A stretch of 64,000 nt of DNA. It comes from Saccopteryx bilineata (lineage: Eukaryota; Chordata; Mammalia; Chiroptera; Emballonuridae). Shown here one piece after another: positions 10,700 through 23,575 of this stretch (the stretch's first letter is position 1; each line of letters opens with the position of its first letter). The notes below the pieces were generated by a model, which had not been told where the DNA came from, searched no databases, and worked only from the letters and a program-made list of their open reading frames with translations. Where the stretch lies: contig NC_089495.1 in NCBI RefSeq assembly GCF_036850765.1, forward strand, positions 196,991,847 to 197,055,846. The letters run 5' to 3'. A program made the translations under genes and the position numbers.

Positions 10700-13080
10700 G
10701 AAGCAATAGGAAAAGGTCTAACATGACAACATGTGAAGAAAAGTTAAGGGGAAGTATCAAGGCTAGGGTACTAGCGATGCCTGGCCTGGGAACTCGAATG
10801 TTTCAGGAGACAAGGGGCAGCGTATGTAGAACGTGGCTGAGGTCGCCGGTGCGCCCAGGACCAGAGAGTGAACCTTGCGTTTAGGGCCAGAAGCTGTTGG
10901 CGACTTTCGTGATTCCATTAGAATGCAGGGATTAAATTCAGATGGGTATGGGTTTGGGGCAAAGTGGGACACAGTGAGGAAGTGGAAATACATTTAAGGA
11001 ACTCCTGGGAGGAAAAGATTGTATTTGAGCTCGCGCCTATCATTGAATTTTTATGTTATTTCCAATTTCCATTATTATACCATTTCAGGGAACACCATTA
11101 TACATGCGTCAGTGCAGACGCATACGATTCTTTCAGATAAATTCCAAGAGAGTGTCTTGAGTCAAAAGTTATTCACATTTTTGAGGTTTTAGCTATATAG
11201 CTCTAGATTATAGCAAACTGACCTCTAAAATTGACCATGCCGCTAGTCCAGGGAATTCTTGGTCATCCTGTTCCCTCACCGATACCTGGCCTTATTTTTT
11301 CATTTTAATCTAGAACAATACCATCTATCAAAAGTATTATTTCAATTTCTAATTGTTTGATGCTTGCGGTGGGACCATTTTTCAACGTTGAGTGGCTACC
11401 TGTATTTCTCCGACTGTAAGTTACAAATTCAACTCATACATTTGTCATTGGAGGCGCACATCTTTTCCATTGATTTCTAAGAGCACCTCATGTAGTAGCA
11501 CCATCAATCTTGGTTGGTTCTGTGTATGGCAAATATTTTCACATCTAGGTCTGTACTTTTGAATGTATAAATGGTCTTTGATAATGAGGAAAACATTACC
11601 TTTAATGTGATTAAATTTATCTGTTGATAATGGTTTTATCTTTTGCCAGCTTCCCATACGAACAGAGTTCATAAACATTTACCTAAATTGTGGTGCCTTT
11701 TTTTTGTTTGTTTGTTTGCTTGCTTGCTTGCTTTTGTACTACAGCTGAGAGTTTTATTCCCTCTGGCACTTATTTGGGGACAAGGTTAGATATTTTTCAT
11801 ATATTTAACCAACAATGCCAATACTTTTTGAGTTATTCAGCATTATCCTGCTGCTCTGAAATGCTACCTTTAGATTCTGAATTTGTATCTATTTTTGCGT
11901 TTGCTTCTGGATGGTCTGCTCTGCTCCGTAGCTGCGTCTTCTCTGGCCACAGCTGCCACTCCCCCCCTGAGGGTTAAGAGGGCATTGTTTTCCTACACCT
12001 GATTCCTCAGGGGTCTGAAATTTCTCAAGAAGCGGGTCTCATCTTCATTACGAATCCAGCAAAAGACCTTGAGACGTCTTCAGGCTCTTGCAGGGTTCCC
12101 CATATTTATTGCCTTAAAAATTTCCATGAGGAACAGAGACTTTATTGAAAAGAATAGTCCAAACATTAGAAAAGAGTTACGCACAGCAGTGCTGAAGTTT
12201 CAAGTTAGTATTGATACATGTTCAGGCGGTGATGAAGGTTTGAGACCAATCAGATTACCCAGGAATGGCATGTGGCCAAATAATAGAATAGGATTAAGAA
12301 TGAGACCTTGGGAAACCTGAGGAGTCCTTATTGGGAAGGCCATAAAAACAAGAAGGACTCAAAGATATGGGTATAGCAGTCAGACCAGTGTTCACCTAGG
12401 AAAGCCAATGGAAGAGAGGGTTTGCAGAAGGCGAACCTAGGTGACCAGCTCCCTGTTCACTGATTAAGGCAATGGAAGGTTTCCTCAGTGAGTTCAAGAG
12501 CAAGCTGTCAGTCAACAAAGTAGAAAAAGTAGAAATGGCCCGTGCATAATTTGGATTCAGAGTTTCAAATTTCTTTATGTCATAGATACGGACAAGAACA
12601 CCAAAAGTTAGTTTTGTTATACTAGATAAGCATTGACTAACGCATTTTACATGAGGGGAAAATGCACTTAGTCAAACAAACAAACAAAAATCTCTGTTTA
12701 GCCATCCATTTCAAATTTTTATAGAAAATTGTGTAAGCCGCATCAATTATGCTTGGGCAAATTTAGACTAATTAATGGGTTGACTAAGATAATTATTGAA
12801 ATTTGTCTGTGGATGAAAAGAGGAAAGATGAACCATATAAATTGCTTTTTGTGTGTGCCTGGTGACCATTTCTAAGAGAATGAGCCCCCCTGGGAAGTGT
12901 GTGAAGGGGGAGGGGCCCAGCTCTGTGCACGGTCCGGCGGTAGAGTCTCAAGGCAGATGTTTTAACCAGCACGCCAGGACTGATGCCTTCAAAAGTCTAA
13001 TGTGCAGAATAGGTACATATGACATGGACCTTATTCAGAGAGACATGTAATTTATTGGGAGTCAGCAATGTACAAGAATT
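10700..13080. other. Mostly unique AT-rich sequence with possible L1 remains
   Basis: 11040-11400 resembles an old antisense L1 3' region (caaactgacctctaaaattg, a 'cctcaccgatacctggcc'-type block), with low certainty. The rest shows no gene and no clear repeat. A ttgtttgtttgtttgcttgcttgc microsatellite-like run lies at about 11703-11730. Confidence 0.35.
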
Positions 13081-13084
13081 CCTC

Positions 13085-13695
13085 CAGATGTTTTATGTCT
13101 GTTAATACCTTTTATCTTAAAAAAAAAAATAATAACCCCATGAAGAAGTTATCACCGCCCTGGCTGGTTGGCTCAGCGGTAGAGCGTCGGCCTAGCGTGC
13201 GGAGGACCCGGGTTCGATTCCCGGCCAGGGCACACAGGAGAAGCGCCCATTTGCTTCTCCACCCCTCCGCCGCGCTTTCCTCTCTGTCTCTCTCTTCCCC
13301 TCCCGCAGCCAAGGCTCCATTGGAGCAAAGATGGCCCGGGCGCTGGGGATGGCTCTGTGGCCTCTACCTCAGGCGCTAGAGTGGCTCTGGTCCCAACATG
13401 GCGACGCCCAGGATGGGCAGAGCATCGCCCCCTGGTGGGCAGAGCGTGGCTCCTGGTGGGCGTGCCGGGTGGATCCCGGTCGGGCGCATGCGGGAGTCTG
13501 TCTGACTGTCTCTCCCTGTTTCCAGCTTCAGAAAAATGAAAAAAAAAAAAAATGAAAAAAAAAAAAAAAAAAAAGAAGTTATCACCATCCCCAGTTTACA
13601 AACAAGGCTCCTGCAATCTGGAGACGTTATTAGATAGGTTACCGATTCGCACACAGTGAAGGAGGAACTGAGTCTGATTTCAGGGCTCACACCTG
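13085..13695 (-). mobile_element. MIR SINE, antisense, split by a younger SINE
   Basis: Left part 13085-13156 (ataataaccccatgaagaag) and right part 13587-13695 (atccccagtttacaaacaag ... cacacagtgaaggagg) together follow the reverse complement of MIR. The break is exactly the insertion point of the Rhin-1-like SINE at 13157-13572. Confidence 0.65.
13157..13572 (+). mobile_element. Rhin-1-like tRNA-derived SINE
   Basis: Starts gccctggctggttggctcag, continues ggtagagcgtcggcctagcg and ggttcgattcccggccaggg (Pol III A-box and B-box type blocks of a tRNA head). Next come a ctccacccctcc/tctctgtctctctcttccc segment, a cattggagcaaagatggccc block and a right part with gatgggcagagcatcgccc. It ends in a long A tail with a gaaaaaaaatgaaaaa break. 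Exact target duplication aagaagttatcacc lies at 13143-13156 and 13573-13586. Good preservation suggests a relatively recent insertion. Confidence 0.95.
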
Positions 13696-13837
13696 GTGAG
13701 CTCCTAGCTCTGCAAAGATGCCTCGCTGGGTGGTGTGTCACTTGCTGCAGTGAGGAGGCGATTGCTCAAGCCGGACTTGGACTCGCTGAGAAATGCCTTT
13801 ACTACCGAGTTTGACTCAAAGGTTGTGTCTGCTTGCC

Positions 13838-14415
13838 CGCCTTCCTTCCTTCCTTCCTTCCTTCCTTCCTTCCTTCCTTCCTTCCTTCCTTCCTTCCTTC
13901 CTTCCTTCCTTCCTTCCTCCCTCCCTCCCTCCCTCCCTCCCTCCCCTCCCTCCCTCCCTCCCTTCCCTCCCTCCCTCCCTCCCTCCCTTCCTTCCCTCCC
14001 TCCCTCCCTCCCTCCCCCCTCCATTCTCTCCATCCCTCCCTCCCTCCCCCTTCATTCTCCCTCCATCCCCCCTCCATCTCCCCTCCCCCCTTCCCTCCTT
14101 CCTTTCCTCCCTCCCTTTTTTCCTTCCCTCCCCCTCCCTCCCCCCTCTATCCCTCCTCCATCTCCCCTCCCTCCTTCCTTTCCTCCTTCCCTTCCTCCCT
14201 TCCTTCCTTCACTCCCTTCCTTCCTTCACTCCCTTCCCCTCCCTCCCTTTCCTCCCCCCTCCATCCCCCCTCCCTCCCTCCCTTCCTTCCTTCCTTCTCT
14301 CCCTCCCCCTCCATCTCCCCTCCCCCCCTCCATCCCCCCTCCATCTCCCCTCCCTCCTTCCTCCCTCCCTCCCTCCCTCTCTTCCTTCTTCCTTCCTTCC
14401 TTCCTTCCTTCCAGG
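13838..14415. repeat. CCTT/CCCT polypyrimidine microsatellite
   Basis: About 580 bp of almost pure pyrimidine on the plus strand: (cctt)n at the left, then (ccct)n and mixed cctc/catctc variants, and cctt again at the right. Stop codons are absent in some frames, so long Pro/Ser/Leu or Gly/Glu/Lys frames appear. These are not genes. Confidence 0.97.
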
Positions 14416-14419
14416 CACA

Positions 14420-16355
14420 CCAAAATTTTGAAATATATATTTTGGCTTTTCTTTTTCCGTTCCACAGACCTCAACTTGGGCAATTCCCTAAAAACTTGAT
14501 CTGTCGAGAACGGGTGGAGCTTGGCTCCCTGTGAAAGCAGTTCTGGGTGGATTGTCCAGCATGCTGGGCTTGAGGCGGTGCCTCTGAGCCTTTCTGAGTC
14601 CGTGCCTGGACAGGAGACAGCGTGGTCCAGCAGGGCGTGTCTCAGCTGTGTATCAGAAAGACACCTGGCTCTGCCGCTTCCTGGCTGTGCGATTGTGGAC
14701 TGGCCACCTGGTCTTTTGATACAGCTGATAGAAACTCAACTCAGAACCCTTTAGCCAGAACGATGACTTGATGCCCGACGCCACTGGAAAGCGGAGGGGT
14801 GTAACTTGCCTTCTGTCCCTTCCGGTTTCTCCCACTGCCCTCTTCCGTTCTCAGTCTCACTCATCTTGTTGTTGCTTCTCTCTTTACCTTCCTTTGCCGG
14901 GGGACCCCCTTCAAGGTATTGGAGAGGTGGTCAGGAGATACCTCCAACCTTTCGGGGCAGACTCTCACGGCCCGTGGTGAGGTCACGTGCTGGCCCCTGT
15001 GTCAGGAACGTTGGGAAGGTCAGCAGCAGCCCAGCCGGAGAGCACAGAGGAACGTCACAGTGCATAAAAGCAAGGGGCCTGCAGAGGTCCAGACAATAGA
15101 GAATTACTCATGAGGGGGCCCTCCTTCCATCGCCAACAAGACGGGCTTGAGAGTAATCTTGTAAGCTTGGTGGTAGGTCCCCAGGACAGTAAATGGGGAG
15201 TGCTCGTCACATGGTAGTTATTCAATAAAGGCCTCCCATTGTCGCTTAATTTTGAGCCAGCCCACTAGGTCCCCCCCCAAAACAAACAAACGAAGAAAAA
15301 CAAAAACAGCAGAATCTCAAAGCATTCACAGTTCATGCTCCCATTTTTTAATTTGAAGCCGTCTGGTCTTTGTTGAAGCTCTTTGGGCTAAGTTGAAAAT
15401 TATGCATTTAATGGATTATTGAGTTAGGTCCTTAAAATAGAAATGACTCCGGGTGGGCTGCTGTCCTTGAGCCTGTCTGAACGGAGTGGCCCGACTTTTC
15501 CCGGCGACTTTTCCCAGCTGCGTTGAGATCCCCTGGGAATGCCTGATGGATGGGAGGGCGGGCAGCGGTCACAGCTGGCTATTGGAAATGGCGCATGACA
15601 TCGCCTACAAGCTTCCCCTCCTCTACCCTCCCCTCCCCTCCCGCGGCTGTGGCGAGGGGCTGCGACTGAGGGGCATGTCTGTAGACGGGGCTTCAGGCAG
15701 ATGGCTAAGTGAGGCCCCTTCACACGGGTAGTTTTACAAAATTAATTCAGTATTTCGTAGCGGAAAGATGAAACGGACTTGACTTCCGACCTCCCTCCCG
15801 TGCAAGTATTGAGTTAGCGCTATACCTTCATTCATGCCTTCCTATCACACTGGTCTGCAAAAGTCCCCTCTCTTAATGTCATTTCTTGAGTCACTCCCAT
15901 CTATCCCCAATCTTCCTTTCCATTTTCCTCCCCACCCCACCCCCACTGTCCTTTGAATGTATTTAATTGACATTCCTCTGCGTTCTAGAAAAATGCACTC
16001 TTCGTATTTTTGAGTGTTTTACATTTACACAAATGAATCTTTAATAACTCATTCTTTTCCCATCTTTTTTTTTTCCCCACTCAGCACTATATATTTTTAA
16101 GTTCCATCTGGGTTCCTATATGTACATTTCACCCGTTATTGCTAATTCTCACATTCTGTTCTATAGTTTTCCTGTCTCTTCCCGCAGAATGGATGCCTGG
16201 GTCGCCTCCACGTCACCCTCACCACATGTGACATCCTGACTCCTGTCACTCAGGAAGCTCTGTGCATGGTCCTTTGGACTCTCTGTATCAGAATTTGGGT
16301 TTCTTGAGTTCTAGGTTCTATTAGTTGGACTAAGTAACTGATGATTGTTTTCATC
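14420..16355. other. Largely unique sequence; possible MIR and L2 scraps
   Basis: 14650-14720 (cacctggctctgccgcttcc, ctggctgtgcgattgtggac) resembles the 5' part of a MIR in sense orientation. 15183-15235 has an L2-tail-like cacatggtagttattcaata. No gene is recognised in the rest. Confidence 0.4.
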
Positions 16356-16359
16356 TTTT

Positions 16360-16554
16360 TAAAAATTATTTATTCATTTTTAAAGAGAGAGAGAGAGAAG
16401 GAGAAGGAGAGAGAGAGAGAGAGATGAGAATGGGGGAGGAGCAGGAAGCATCAACTCCCATATGTGCCTTGACCAGGCAAGCTCGGGGTTTCAAACCGGC
16501 GACCTCAGCATTCCAGGTTGATGCTTTATCCACTGCGCCACCGCAGGTCAGGCC
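16360..16554 (-). mobile_element. tRNA-derived SINE fragment, antisense
   Basis: The right end on the plus strand reads ttatccactgcgccaccgca, the reversed tRNA-like head of a bat SINE. The centre has catatgtgccttgaccaggc and the left end an A/T-rich tail next to gagagagag. It is shorter than the family copy at 45010. Flanks tgatgattgttttcatc (about 16339) and tgacgatcgtttttcaag (about 16555) look like a decayed target duplication. Confidence 0.8.
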
Positions 16555-16559
16555 TGACG

Positions 16560-17285
16560 ATCGTTTTTCAAGATGACTGCGCCAGTCTCCACTCCCAGAG
16601 TTGAGACTGAGTGCTCCCTGACCCCCGCCTCTCCGCCAGTCTAGCGCTATCGGGCTTTCTTACAGGGTTGCCAGTCCATTGATTCATCCTTGCCAGAGAC
16701 TCAGAAGGACGGGCAGGTGGGAGGTTGGCGTGGTGACGGCTCCCATGGCAGGGACGGTGTGGTGGCAGGCTCACATGCCAGGAGGGTCAGGCACACACAG
16801 CTTGCCTGACTCCTTTCCGTGGCCCTTACCGTCAGTCGCCGGCCTGAAGGGAAGGAAGGCGGGCCCTCGTCTACCCCCTTCTGTTTGTCGGGAGGGTCTG
16901 GCCCACTTTCTCCAGCCTGCCCCCCCACCCCCAGGGCGAGCGTGTCCTCCGTTAGTGCTCTGTGCAGATCTCTGTGGAGACGAGGTCAGAGAGGGCAGCC
17001 AGCGAGCAGTGTCCGCAGGGCTGGCCGCCTGTGTCGGGAGCCTGCCGGGCTTTCAGCAGGTGCCCGGACGGCAGGAGGCGGCTCCCGCTTGTGGGCCATC
17101 TCAGCGCTCCGTCCTGGGCGCCTTCCCTTGGCTCGCCCGCTGGAAAGCCACTGTCCTCCGTTTGCAGACGGAACTGAGGCTGACAGAAGACGCGTGCGTG
17201 CCCTGGTGTACGCAGGAAAGCCGGGGCAGTGGCAGCAAGCCCACAGAGAGCGTTCTCCGGGACCCCAGCGTTCTCCAGGCCCCTT
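16560..17285. other. GC-rich unique segment, no gene recognised
   Basis: GC-rich with moderate CpG content (strongest near 17000-17170) and open frames in several registers on both strands. The longest, 16679-17332 on the plus strand, shows no domain, and its neighbours in other frames are equally open, which points to composition. It could be a small CpG-rich regulatory segment, but the sequence does not decide this. Confidence 0.35.
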
Positions 17286-17289
17286 ATAT

Positions 17290-17455
17290 ATATAGTAAGG
17301 TGTGTATCCTGCACAGTAACCCCTTGAGGTAAGGGCTACTATAAACATCCCCATTTTATAGATGAGGCGACAGAGGTGCCCGGAGGTAACCCACCCAAGG
17401 TGACACAGGCAGGAACAACAGAGCCAGGCTGCCACCCAGACTTAGTTCTCGTAAG
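17290..17455 (-). mobile_element. MIR SINE, antisense
   Basis: Contains catccccattttatagatgag, gacagaggtgcccggagg, acccaaggtgacacaggc and agccaggctgccacccag, matching the reverse complement of MIR almost end to end. Confidence 0.8.
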
Positions 17456-17689
17456 TAAGCGTGATGCTTGCTAACCTGTATCCCAGGCAGAGGCACACCC
17501 AAAGCCAGGCACGCTGCCCCTCGTGTCATGACCCCCGCCTGTGCCCGGTGGACAGGTGGGTAGGAGACTGAAAGGGGCCAGGGCTTTGTCGGCTCCCCCG
17601 GTGGCTCTGTAGGAAATCGGGGGGCTGGGAGCTGGCAGGACACCCGCGTCTGGTTACACAGTCCTGCAACGGAACTGCGTCTGGGGAGC

Positions 17690-18020
17690 AGCCCGGCCTG
17701 AATTCCTCTGCTGGATTCTCTGGAATCAAATTAGACTGGAGAATAGGCCGGTGGTGGCATTTCCATCCATTTCTCCGCCTCCCCTTGGAACTGAGCCTGG
17801 TTTCCTCGGCCCCCCACAATGCTGCCTGCTGTTTACCGAGCACGCCAGCCCCCAGAACCAACCCCGTGTTAGCAATGCAGCAGGGCAACGCGGTGGAGGG
17901 AAGATTACAGGTATTAGAGGCCATTTAGGATCGTTTAGAATCGAGCTGTTTTCTGAGCAGGCAATTAATCCCGTTGCATTAAAGGGAGCTTCTGGGGCTC
18001 CCGCACCTCTCCTGTATTAA
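17690..18020. other. Repeat-free segment, candidate conserved non-coding DNA
   Basis: Non-repetitive, with AT-rich homeodomain-like cores (aatcaaattagactgg, gcaattaatcccgttg) in GC-balanced DNA. It looks little decayed, but conservation cannot be judged from one sequence. Confidence 0.25.
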
Positions 18021-18424
18021 GGGGGGGGGATTTGGGAGGCTTCTGGCAAATGACTTTGTAGGTAGCTCTGGGGCTCAGTGGAGCATCTTTTTTTTATGTG
18101 GGGAGGGTATTAGGGGCCTCTCCTCCCCCCCCGCCCCAGAGTTCAAGGTCTACTTTCAGAAGGAGGAGGAGTCTGTGTTGGAAGGGTCGGGTTTGTACCT
18201 GGAGCCCATGGCTAGCCAATAGGAAGCCTCTCCCAGGGTCTCACGACAGAAGTTGGGAGGATAGTGTCAGGTCTGGGGAGAAGGCCTGGGGCCCAAAGTA
18301 ACAAATACACTCCCTGGGGGCCTTCTCTTTCTTTTAAGATGGAACTGGACACAGATGGGTGTGAACGGATCCCTGAAGGACTCTAGAATCATGCGAGTCG
18401 CTGAGAGCCTCCCACGTGCTGAGC

Positions 18425-18545
18425 GCGTGGGCACCATTTTATCAGCCTCAAGAACAATCCTAGCAGGTGGGGACTACAGAAAGGAAGCTGGGGCTCAAAG
18501 AACTTCATGAACGTGGGACTTGAGCCCACAAACTAATGGTGGCTG
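18425..18545 (-). mobile_element. Possible MIR fragment, antisense
   Basis: Weak similarity to the reversed MIR core (accattttatcagcctc, ctggggctcaaagaactt, gggacttgagcccac). It is heavily diverged. Confidence 0.4.
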
Positions 18546-18549
18546 ACCC

Positions 18550-21500
18550 TGCACCCCAAGCTATACTGATATCCATGGGTCTCTATCCTGGAGGCTTCAC
18601 TCCCATCCCAAGCGTGGAACAGGCAGAGGGTCGCACAGCATGGCCTCTCCTCTTTCCTGCAGCTTTGCCTGTCCCCAAACCAAGTTAATGCGCCTGCAAC
18701 TCGATCACCACTTACCCCCTGCAATATGTTGTTCATTTGGACAGCTGCCTCCCCAAGCTCCCCTGAGGGTGAGGGTCCCACCATGCCTGTCGTTCCAGCT
18801 CCAGCATCTGGCAGAGAGGAAAAGAGTTCTGGTACTCAGATAACATATGCCTGGTTGAGTCTATCCCCTACACCTTTTTTTTTTTTTCTATTTTGATTTT
18901 CCTTTCCACAAAATGAGAGGGCTAGACTGCATGCTGAGGTCTGGGGTGTTCCCCACGTCGGATGAAGCTGTGCATCTGTAGGAGTGTGGGAGGGTAGCCA
19001 ACATCCCTCCAAAGTGAAATCTGTCTCATCTCAGAGTGAGGGGGCACTCCCCCCGGGGTGCTGGGCGTCCTTGCTCCTACAGTTTGTCTCCCACTTGTGT
19101 CGTTATTCCTGAGCCTCTACCCACAGTCTGGGTTCCACTGACAGCTCCTTGCTCTCTTGGCTGGCTCCGTTCCAAAGTGAACGTGCCAGGAGCAGGAAAC
19201 AAGAGGGCCCAGGAGCCAGGAGGCATACAATGCGCGTTTACTAAATCAGTGCCTGGTAGTCGTTGTTCAATTTCTTACGAAGGTCCCCCACAGTGAGTCA
19301 GGAGCATCTACTACCCCAACAAGTAAAAACAATAATCAGTAAGATGGTAATCAATTCATAGAGCTCTTTCCCAATTTCTGGTGCTGCCCTTTGAACTGGT
19401 TATAATCCCTTTTAACAAAGTAGCTATGCCATCCTTTGTTCACTGCCACCCGTAGGTCAACTTGCAATTTTCTATTATCCTTGGACACTAATTGCAAAGG
19501 GCTGATACTGTTCCAGAGCATTTTAGCCTAGCTTACACAGAGAAAGCTCAACCCCTGGAGAAAACCCCTGTCAGCACTTCAGCAGCATACTTTCAGATTT
19601 TAAAGTACCAGCTTTCCTAGATTCCAAGATGGTACGTACTTCCAACCCCAAAGTGGGTCAAACCTATGTGCCACCAACAGGTGGCGCTAGGAGTTATACT
19701 TGGTCAGTTTCATCCTCACGATGAAGTAGTTTGCTTCTCTAGCAAGTGTTTCTGGTGTGTTGTGTTGGGTTTGAAGGCGCCGGGACCCTGTGTCGTAGGG
19801 ATGATTCTAGGACCGCGTTTTTCCAAATACGTTTCAGGGATCATGGGTATCCGGTTTAGCTCGTGTTTTAGTTTAAAAATAAAGAATGTGGGCGCTACCT
19901 CAGCACCACCAAACCAGAAGCAGTGTTGCTGGATGCCTGACTTGTGTTACTGCTAATCTGAATGACTGAATCCCATCCTTCACTCCCTATCCAGTTGGCC
20001 TCGGCTGATAGCTTGGGGTGATGGTTGGACAAGCCAGTGGGTCAGAAAGAAGCCTTGGTCCACAGGAAGAGCACAGGCATTCTCACAAACAGAACGGGGA
20101 AGACGAGACAGCTCCGCACTTGGGGCCTCCCTTCCCTGTCCCAAATCGGCCTGGTTAACTCCTCTTCTCCCCATAAGTCTGATCCCAGAATTTACCCTCT
20201 CTCCAAAGCCTTCCTCAAGATCTCCAGGCTAAGCTAACGGCTCCCTCTTCCATGCTTGCTCAGAGGTTTACACCTCCATCAATACAGTAGTTAACATATC
20301 TGTCACGTGTGATTACCTGCGTGGGCTCTTCCCCCGGACTCCATGCTCCCTATGGGTGGGAGCCATGTTGCTTGCAGCAGGCGTGTGGAATCTGAGGAGT
20401 GGATGGCTGGAGGAGTGAGAGAGGGTTCGTAGGAGTGCTTGGTTGGCCCCCGTGTTCTGTGTAAAAGAAAGTGATCCTGAAACACGTGACATGATCTGGT
20501 CTTGCTTCAGTGGACCCTTTCTAATTTTTCACTGAATCTGCGAAAACCGCCTCATCAGCCTATGTACAAACCCTTTCTTTTCTCAAGATAGATGAAATCA
20601 GTTAATAGCCAGAGGAAGCAAACAGCAAGTCCGCGGCCTTAGAAACTCACCCGGTATCAACCTGGATCAATCTCACACACAGTCTCGATTTGCTCATGGA
20701 CCATGAAGGCTTCCAGCCCGTATCGGGTGGAGAGATGGAGTGACAGGCCAGAAGGAAGCCTTGATAACCCAGAGCCAAGGAAGGGAGGGAGTCAGCGGTG
20801 GGGGAGGGGGCAATGCAAACCACTTCACAGTAGCTCAGATACTAATAATTCAATGAAAAAGTCCATTCCTTGCCTAAATGGCACATCCATTAAGTTATCT
20901 TTTGGATCTAATGAAATGAGTTGCTCAGAAGTACAGGTGATTTTTATTTTCTTCAAGATTTTGAATTTTACTTGGAGCTGGGCACCTACAGGGTATTTCC
21001 GAACTTGATAATAAGTATGATCAACAGGACACTCCGCCTCCTCTCGTTCTCCCGGCCACAGCTGTGGGTGTCCCTGTTTGATGGCCGTCAGATAGCTCCT
21101 CTGATACGGGCCATGTCGGGGCGCTCTCTTCCACATTATCCCCCGAGGTTTTGTAACCTCAAGATGCCCTTTCTTACCTCAGCCAGACACGTCCTTAAAC
21201 TAACATTCTTTTGGGAAGTTCTTCCCCTCCTTTTTTGAATCAGCAAGTATATCCCAGCCCTTACCGAGGACCCACAAAGCGCCATGCGCCATGCTCAGCG
21301 CTGACTGCACCTCACGGGTGAGGAACTGGACCAGGGTCACACAAGTAAACTGGAGCAGGTAAATTTAGAATAAAAAAGGTCCGTCCTTTTTACAGATGGG
21401 ATTATAGGCTTATCTAGCTTCTTCCTACAGGAGCTAGGCCTGGCAAGAAGCATGCAGGATTCAGAAAGACCGTTGTGACAAACAGGTGAGTGACAGGACC

Positions 21501-22000
21501 ATAAATGGATAGTGGCTGTGTTTTACTAAAAAAAAAAAAAAAAAAAAATTAGGACACAGCCAACGGCTGAGATGTACTAAGTGCAAGAGCCCAATTGTTT
21601 AAAAAATGAGACTATCCCAGAAAATTCCACAATATGTGGCCACAGTTCTGTCATGTTGAAGTAGAGACACACCTAAGACTATATACAACTTTGAAATGCA
21701 ATTGACTTTATGTCTGGGTATTTATGTTTTAGGGATTCCAAACTGTGAACCTATGAGAAATCAGATAATGCACTGATTTTAATGACCTCTCGGAGTTTGC
21801 CTGTGATAGTAATAAAGGGTACTTACAGCATCAGTCATCATGAGGATGAAACTTGGAGTTCTAGGTACCATACAGTATGATTGATCGGAGCCCCACGGCC
21901 GAGATAGCCGGCCAGGGGCATCAGGAATAGTAAGGGTTACGAACTGTCCTCGGTTCCAGGAAAGCGGGTTTGAGTTTAAGAGCTCTTGCCTTCAACACAA
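18550..22000. other. Mostly unique sequence, no gene recognised
   Basis: No open frame shows a domain. 19320-19620 is non-repetitive and could be conserved non-coding DNA. 21240-21360 has a weak reversed MIR/L2-like look (aggaactggaccagggtcac). A 23-base A run ends at about 21548. Confidence 0.4.
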
Positions 22001-22004
22001 AATA

Positions 22005-22475
22005 TTCAGTCATTCATTTGTTCATTCGTTGGACGCATGCTCGCTGGCTATCTACTCTATGCTCAGCATTGTGACGGGCATTGGGCATAGAGTAGCGACC
22101 ATTAATAAAGACAAGTTGATGCTATTAGAATGTATACAGCAGAGTTATGCGGCCTGTTTTGAGATCTGTGAGGGCTACTCAAAAAAAAATAAAAAAAAAA
22201 AAATAAGGAATTTGGGCTGAGTAGGTATTAAAATGAAAAATGTGATGCAAAGGTATTCTAGGCCAAAGGAACGAAATATCTCAGAGGCCCCAGGGCTAGA
22301 AGAAGCATGACACCTTCCAGGAACAATAGGAAGACCAATCTGAATAATGGTTCAAAATCAGAGGGGCCGACAGAGCCAGATCAGGGGCCTGCCAGACTGG
22401 GTTAAAACATTTGTCTCTACCCTAAGAATAAAGGGAAACCACTGAAGAATTTTAAGCGAGAGAGGGACATATTTT
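22005..22475 (-). mobile_element. Ancient mammalian interspersed repeat (L2-like), antisense
   Basis: Begins with tcattcatttgttcattcg, has gctcagcattgtgacgggc and then a block from about 22235 with ctcagaggccccagggctag, gccagatcaggggcctgcc and gaaaccactgaagaattttaag. The order of blocks matches the common mammalian repeat 'caaatatttattgagc ... gcaaaggccctgaggc ... gggccagatcatgtagggcc ... ggaagccactggagggtttta'. The family name is uncertain. Confidence 0.6.
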
Positions 22476-23519
22476 ACATTTCAAAGTATGCTATATTCTA
22501 CTAGCTAGAACCTGAAACTCATTTTTTTTTTCTGTAGAAATAACTTAATAAATGGTAGTTCTGTGAAGCCAGAATAATGCTATTAGCACAGTGTATCCAG
22601 CTAAACAGCCTATTGAAAAGCTGGCCGTGGTTGCCAACTACCATTTATAACTTGGTTTCTACAAGAAAATGCATTCCAGACTCCAGACAACCTAATTACA
22701 AATGACATTTTGGGGGGACAGCCTATAATCTACTTAGACTTGTGAAAAGCCTCCAACATTTTCCATATCAGAGGTTGTTAAGAAAGGTGAGTAACAGACT
22801 TTTTGATTCTGAGACGGCAGAACAAAGATTCCCTGCCCCCTTCTGCTCTCAGACATCACCCCACCCATGAAAAGGACATGCCGGAAGGAGAGGAAGCACA
22901 GGTGGTGTTGTAGAACGAGGGAGAGGATGTCGTGGTGGACAGTGACCGTGAGGAAGGCAGGGCTGTGGTGTGCGTGGCACATCAAGGGTGTGGTCAGGTG
23001 CTGGGGAAGGGCGTTTGTGGCTGCAGACCTCGAACAATGTCAGCGGGACAGCTGATGAGATTGGTAGGAGAGTAACCTAAGAGGCAAAAACCAAAAAGCC
23101 CTTTGATGTCAGTATCAAGAACAGAGTCCCTAGGGGAAGGACAGTCCCTGGATGCAGTTAGGTACCATGAAGAATCAGTGAAAGAAGAGCTGGATAAAGA
23201 ACCGGAAAGGCAGCCTGTTCGTGCAGCAGGGTCGCAGAGATGGGACCTTGAGACACTGACCTCGACTAGGTAAGATAATTAGTGTGCACACCCAACACTT
23301 TGCACCACAAGGAGTTTTCATGTGAATTAGGGAGGATTCCTACTCACTTAGTACATGGCCCAGCCCCCCCTGTCCAATACAACCTTCTATGAACAGCTGA
23401 TGCAAGTAAAACTCAACTCAATAAAAGATTGGTGATTGTACTTATTTTAAAAGGAACCGGTACAGATTCTATACAAAGATAATGCAATGAAACTGAGGAG
23501 AGGAATAGAAGGAAGTCAA

Positions 23520-23521
<2 letters not shown>

Positions 23522-23553
<32 letters not shown>

Positions 23554-23575
23554 CACATACACATCACATACCACA
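23522..23575. repeat. (CA)n microsatellite
   Basis: A run of alternating CA followed by cacatacacatcacatac. Confidence 0.95.

Noticed and set aside
13157..13232. tRNA gene
   Set aside because: The A-box and B-box belong to the head of a SINE: the SINE body, an A tail and a target duplication follow.
13735..14499. 254-residue Pro/Ser/Leu open frame and its antisense counterparts
   Set aside because: Produced by the (cctt)/(ccct) microsatellite, not by selection on protein.
14437..14500. Splice-acceptor-like pyrimidine tract ending in cacag
   Set aside because: The downstream frame is short, has no domain and no donor that fits; such tracts are common by chance next to pyrimidine repeats.
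16679..17332. 217-residue open frame in GC-rich DNA
   Set aside because: No recognisable domain, several other frames equally open, and a MIR covers its 3' end.
19666..19956. 96-residue open frame near an ataaag motif
   Set aside because: No domain, no homologue recognised and no poly-A tail or target duplication to support a retrocopy.
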